From NCBI RefSeq assembly GCF_021233355.1, contig NZ_CP089507.1, forward strand, positions 3,597,001 through 3,661,000: a DNA stretch of 64,000 nucleotides, read 5' to 3'. The position numbers were made by a program, and so were the translations under genes. This document shows positions 60,939 through 64,000 of this stretch, piece after piece. This stretch comes from Luteimonas fraxinea. Lineage in GTDB: Bacteria > Pseudomonadota > Gammaproteobacteria > Xanthomonadales > Xanthomonadaceae. The notes below the pieces were generated by a model. It did no database searches and was not told the DNA's origin. It worked only from the letters and a program-made list of their open reading frames with translations. Every line of letters begins with the position of its first letter. Positions within the stretch are counted from its first letter, which is position 1.

Positions 60939-62447
60939 TCAGCCGCCACCGCCGGCGTCAGCAGGCGGCGGATCGGCGTCCTTGCCTCCTGTGCCGGGAG
61001 TTGCCGGGCTGGAGTCGTCGATCGAAACCGCGAGGTATTTGCCGGGGTAGTACTTGGCCATCCAGCCCTGCGCCAGCTGCGAGGCGGTGATCCGCTTGAG
61101 GTAGTAGGTGATCGGCGCGCCGATCTTGCCGTCCAGGCACTTCTGCACGTAATCGTCGAGCGCATCCATCATGGAATTGATGTCGATGATCTTGTTGGCG
61201 CCGTCGTCGATGTCCTTCAGCGCGGAGAGCGCGCTTTCCATCTGTCCGGACTTCATGGCCACCAGGCCTTGCCCTGTGCGCGCGGCGGTGGCGGACGATG
61301 CGACAGAATCCCGCTCGGTCTGGGTCACCCCTTGGAGTTTGAGCAAGGCGGTCATCGACGCCGATCCATCGTTGTCGGCAAATTCGCGCACGCCCATCTT
61401 CACCTGGTTGGACTTGATCGACGGGATGGAGCCGATGGTGGTCAGGGTGCAATGGGAGGTGATGTTCTGCGAGGACAGCAAGGATTTGGCATCGTCACTG
61501 AAGGTCCGGCTGATGCCGAAGCCGCCGGACGCACTCTGGAACCAGCTGCCGACCTTCATCTGTGTCTGCAGCGAGGAGGCGATGCTCACCATCGCCTCGC
61601 TGCTTCGTGTATCGGTGGTGTTGAGGATGTGCACCATGCCGATGAAGCAGGAGCCCATGGTGGCGCCGGAGAGGATCGTGAGTGCTTTTTCGTCTTTGGT
61701 GTCGGCGCGGGCGGCGATGTCCTGGATGCTGGCCGGCGAATCGGTCTTGATCATGTCGTCCGGGAAAAAGGCGTTGAACGCCCGGACGCCCTTGTCCACA
61801 TCGAGAATCAAGGGCGCGAGCAATACGGCGTCCTTGTGGGTGCAGGTAATGGCGATCACCAGCGTGCCGCTGATGCTGTGGTTCTGCGTCTGGCTGTGCA
61901 CCTGGCTGGCCGACGAGCGCGAGGCCTGGGACGCGAACGAACTGCCCAGATACCCGACCTGGCCGCTGATGAACTGGGCGACATCGGAGGCGTGACTGCC
62001 TGAGTCCTGGGTGTTTTCGTCCCGGCTGAAATACTGGATGTTCATCCGCAGGCCGTCGGCCGACAGCGGCATCTGCTTGATCTGGCTGCGGTTGTAGTCG
62101 ATGGGGGATTCGATCGACTCGCTGATGCCCGGAAGCTTTGCGCGCAGCGGTTGCGAGGCCCGGATAGCCTGGATCTTCGCCTTGGCATAGGCCTCGGCGG
62201 CCGTGGACACCGACTGGCCGAACTCGGCGCGCTCGGCGTCCAGTTCCTTGGTGTCGATGCCCATGCCGGCGAGCTCCTGGGACGTCATGTCCAGTGAGCG
62301 CTTGGTTGCGAGCAGGGAGTTGAGCGAGTCCTCGGCGGCGTCGGCGGGTGCCTGTGCCGCGGCGATCTGCTCGAGCACTTCGAGTCGTTCTCTGCTGACC
62401 AGGTTACCGAGGGCAAGGGCGGGGTCGTACGGGATGGTGGATGGCAT
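60939..62447 (-). CDS. Large unknown protein of the effector island
   Basis: 502 aa from ATG 62447 (CGGAG upstream). A helical, charged N-terminus (1-150), a Ser/Gln-rich middle (QASRSSASQVHSQTQNHSIS), then a beta-rich part (GTLVIAITCTHKDAVLLAPL, SGATMGSCFIGMVHILNT) and a helical C-terminus ending in a Pro/Gly tail. No signal peptide, no catalytic motif known to me. It follows the Mor-like gene and precedes the GH25 gene by 32 nt. The layout could suit a secreted structural or pore-forming protein, but this is a guess. Confidence 0.65.
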   Translation of the reverse strand: MPSTIPYDPALALGNLVSRERLEVLEQIAAAQAPADAAEDSLNSLLATKRSLDMTSQELAGMGIDTKELDAERAEFGQSVSTAAEAYAKAKIQAIRASQPLRAKLPGISESIESPIDYNRSQIKQMPLSADGLRMNIQYFSRDENTQDSGSHASDVAQFISGQVGYLGSSFASQASRSSASQVHSQTQNHSISGTLVIAITCTHKDAVLLAPLILDVDKGVRAFNAFFPDDMIKTDSPASIQDIAARADTKDEKALTILSGATMGSCFIGMVHILNTTDTRSSEAMVSIASSLQTQMKVGSWFQSASGGFGISRTFSDDAKSLLSSQNITSHCTLTTIGSIPSIKSNQVKMGVREFADNDGSASMTALLKLQGVTQTERDSVASSATAARTGQGLVAMKSGQMESALSALKDIDDGANKIIDINSMMDALDDYVQKCLDGKIGAPITYYLKRITASQLAQGWMAKYYPGKYLAVSIDDSSPATPGTGGKDADPPPADAGGGG

Positions 62448-62520
62448 GGTGCGTCTCCGGATGAAATGTCGAGTGGGTCGGGCGTGCGCGACATGGCGTC
62501 GCTTCGCCGCGGGGTGGCGT

Positions 62521-63009
62521 CTAGTTCCGGTAGGCCTTCAGCTGACGCCTGGACACGCCGAAGGTGGCGTGGAGCATTTCGGGGGGCCACTTCCTGGCGA
62601 CGGCGACACGGATGGCCGCCCGGCGCAGCGACAGGAACAGGCCCCAGGAGCTGGGAATGTCCAACTGGCCGTTGACGTCGGCGATGTCGCGCCAGTGCTG
62701 GTAGACCACCGACGGCACGTCCAGGCCGGTCATGTCGAAAAAGCGCGCGGCGCGCGTTGGAAGATAGATGCGCTTGCCGCCATAGCTGTTGACCAGATCG
62801 ATGATCAGCTCGAAGCCGCCGACGGCGCCGATTTCGGCCAGCGATGCCGGTAAAGCCTCGACCACGAACGCCTTGTTCTGCTCGCAGAAGCACACGCACA
62901 TGTACCGCGACTCGCCCTGGAAAATAGACGCGCCGCCAATCAGGCTGATGAAGCATTCGCCCGGCTGCATGCCGGATACGAGCCACTGCGACGTCCCTGT
63001 GTGGTCCAT
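62521..63009 (-). CDS. Possible Mor-family DNA-binding regulator
   Basis: 162 aa from ATG 63009 (AGGGGG upstream). The second half resembles the phage Mor activator family: FELIIDLVNSYGGKRIYLPT followed after about 55 residues by a helix-turn-helix-like MLHATFGVSRRQLKAYRN. The first half (FISLIGGASIFQGESRYMCV) is unlike Mor and may be a separate sensor or partner domain. It is the first gene of the six-gene minus-strand run, a good place for a regulator. Confidence 0.45.
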   Translation of the reverse strand: MDHTGTSQWLVSGMQPGECFISLIGGASIFQGESRYMCVCFCEQNKAFVVEALPASLAEIGAVGGFELIIDLVNSYGGKRIYLPTRAARFFDMTGLDVPSVVYQHWRDIADVNGQLDIPSSWGLFLSLRRAAIRVAVARKWPPEMLHATFGVSRRQLKAYRN

Positions 63010-63201
63010 GAAACCCCCTGTGCATCCATGGCAGTTGGTGGTGCCTCACGCTATGGAGGCTTCCAACGCGGGTGTAGGGGATCGGTCTTCCCTAGTGGTA
63101 AAAATTCTCGCTTGCTGAAGGATTCTGTGATGGTGTCGCGAGTTCTGCCACGCGGCTCGAGCTGCGTTCAACGCAAGACGTCACTGCGGCCTTAAGCACC
63201 T

Positions 63202-63507
63202 CCGTCCTCCGTCTGGCGGACGGGCACTTCATGGATCGAGGAGATGACGATGTCGAAGTTCGAGACGGAAGATCGCGGCGCGCTGGGCTATTTCCTGAGC
63301 GAGGACGGCCAGTCCCGGTTGCGCAAGCTGCACCAGCACATCGAGTTCCTGTCACGCCTGGCAGAGCCGCGCGTGGACGAGGAAGAGGACGGGCCTGAAA
63401 TCGACCACCCCGCGTTGGCCGGCTGCATGGACCTGCTGGCCGAGCAGGTGCAACTGGTGCTCGATGCGGTGGCTTGGCCGGCACGCCTTCAGGCGAAGGG
63501 CAAGCGG
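63202..63507. repeat. About 305-bp direct repeat, copy 2
   Basis: Same as 55536-55841: hairpin 63202-63223, ribosome site and the first 85 or so codons. Similarity stops at the linker of the protein (after AKGK) and resumes just after the stop codon (ACTGAGCCCAACGC). Confidence 0.88.
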
Positions 63508-63957
63508 GGCGATGACCAGGACGAGGCCGACGACGACCACGACGACCACGACGACGACGACAGCGACGAAGACGAAGCTGAGGATGTGGATGTGGATGCC
63601 TCGGACGATGTCGAAGAGGCAGTCGCGACGGAACCGGGTGGGGCGAAGTATCTGGTCGGCATGACGCTGCGTCAGATCGATGAAGCGACCAACCTGCTCG
63701 ACATGCTGGTTGCCCAAGGCGATCTGCTGCACTTGAGCGGCACTTCGGGCACCGAATTCACGGACAACACGATTGCAATCGCTGGCGCGTCCATCTTCGA
63801 TAGTGCGCAGGTGCTGCAGGCACTCCACCGGCAGGTGATTTCGCAGTACCTCACTGATCGGCCGGCCGCGCGACCGCGGGTGCGGGAGACGCCGCCGCTG
63901 TACAACGTTCACGTGACTGCAACTGCCAAGCCGCAGGGCGAACACCGCGCCCACTAG
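63250..63957 (+). CDS. XAC0095-like protein, copy 2
   Basis: 235 aa from ATG 63250 (GAGGAG upstream). Residues 1 to about 85 are almost identical to copy 1 (MSKFETEDRGALGYFLSEDG). The linker is longer and extremely acidic (a DDDHDDHDDDDSDEDE stretch from GAC repeats). The C-terminal domain has diverged (MTLRQIDEATNLLDMLVAQG) but keeps the same pattern and the ending RPRVRETPPLYNVHV. The pattern of a conserved N-terminus and varied C-terminus suggests a common docking domain with a specific partner domain. Confidence 0.72.
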   Translation: MSKFETEDRGALGYFLSEDGQSRLRKLHQHIEFLSRLAEPRVDEEEDGPEIDHPALAGCMDLLAEQVQLVLDAVAWPARLQAKGKRGDDQDEADDDHDDHDDDDSDEDEAEDVDVDASDDVEEAVATEPGGAKYLVGMTLRQIDEATNLLDMLVAQGDLLHLSGTSGTEFTDNTIAIAGASIFDSAQVLQALHRQVISQYLTDRPAARPRVRETPPLYNVHVTATAKPQGEHRAH

Positions 63958-64000
63958 CACTGAGCCCAACGCAACCCGCAGCGGCGCTGATGCGTGCTGC

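Noticed and set aside
55584-63957. Type IV secretion effectors of the X-Tfe class (XVIPCD C-terminus)
   Set aside because: None of the island proteins shows a recognisable XVIPCD tail, so this export route cannot be claimed from the sequence.

Overview
The window looks like a chromosomal segment of a Xanthomonadaceae bacterium (Lysobacter/Luteimonas/Xanthomonas relatives). The reasons are the very GC-rich coding sequence, tight ATGA and GTGA gene overlaps, a 3-gene methionine-salvage operon, a feoA-feoB operon followed by a small CGGC-type membrane protein, divergent serA and D-2-hydroxyglutarate dehydrogenase genes, a DUF2388-DUF4105 pair, and several families of dispersed palindromic repeats. 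Genus and species cannot be fixed from the sequence alone.

Positions 1 to about 49,850 read as core chromosome. In order: an EamA-type transporter (cut by the window edge), murB, pyrD and a DUF4190 membrane protein; an ALDH7/AmaB-type aldehyde dehydrogenase; tRNA-Arg(CCT); a 7TM-DISM sensor diguanylate cyclase; a calcineurin-like phosphoesterase with a YdeI-like protein; a C13 (legumain-like) peptidase; the mtnB-mtnD-mtnC operon, interrupted by two small unknown genes between direct repeats; two APC amino-acid permeases; a NUDIX hydrolase; serA and its divergent FAD-linked partner; a DUF2388/DUF4105 pair; an SDR - aspartyl protease - efpL operon; a triple-PAS GGDEF-EAL protein; the feo operon; a bactofilin with a zinc-ribbon partner; two alanine-rich lipoproteins; a thiolase; a subtilisin-like autotransporter; a periplasmic alpha-carbonic anhydrase; leucine dehydrogenase; a phospholipase D family protein; a papain-like protease fused to a serine-hydrolase-like domain; a DUF488 protein; and the fused isobutyryl-CoA mutase IcmF, which carries three in-frame palindromic repeat insertions.

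From about 49,850 the composition changes. The stretch 49,900-55,500 is visibly richer in A and T and uses codons unlike the rest, so it was probably acquired horizontally. It holds a retron-like reverse transcriptase overlapping an OLD-like ATPase-TOPRIM gene, preceded by about 200 nt of hairpin-rich non-coding DNA. Next come an IS3-family remnant, an unassigned stretch with a G12 tract, and a three-gene minus-strand operon that includes a protein resembling predicted pPIWI-associating nucleases and its usual small partner. This part reads as a defence island.

The last 8.5 kb (55,536-64,000) is GC-rich again but accessory. Two genes resembling the XAC0095 family, near-identical over their promoter and first 85 codons, lie 7.67 kb apart as direct repeats. 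Between them are a 90-residue RING-H2-like protein on the plus strand and six minus-strand genes: a possible Mor-like regulator, a 502-aa unknown, a GH25 muramidase with an internal membrane segment, a 117-aa unknown, a 306-aa helical protein, and a cholera-toxin-A-like ADP-ribosyltransferase candidate. I read this as an effector/toxin island that grows by duplication of a repeated unit. It and the RT-ATPase module are the best candidates for an undescribed system.
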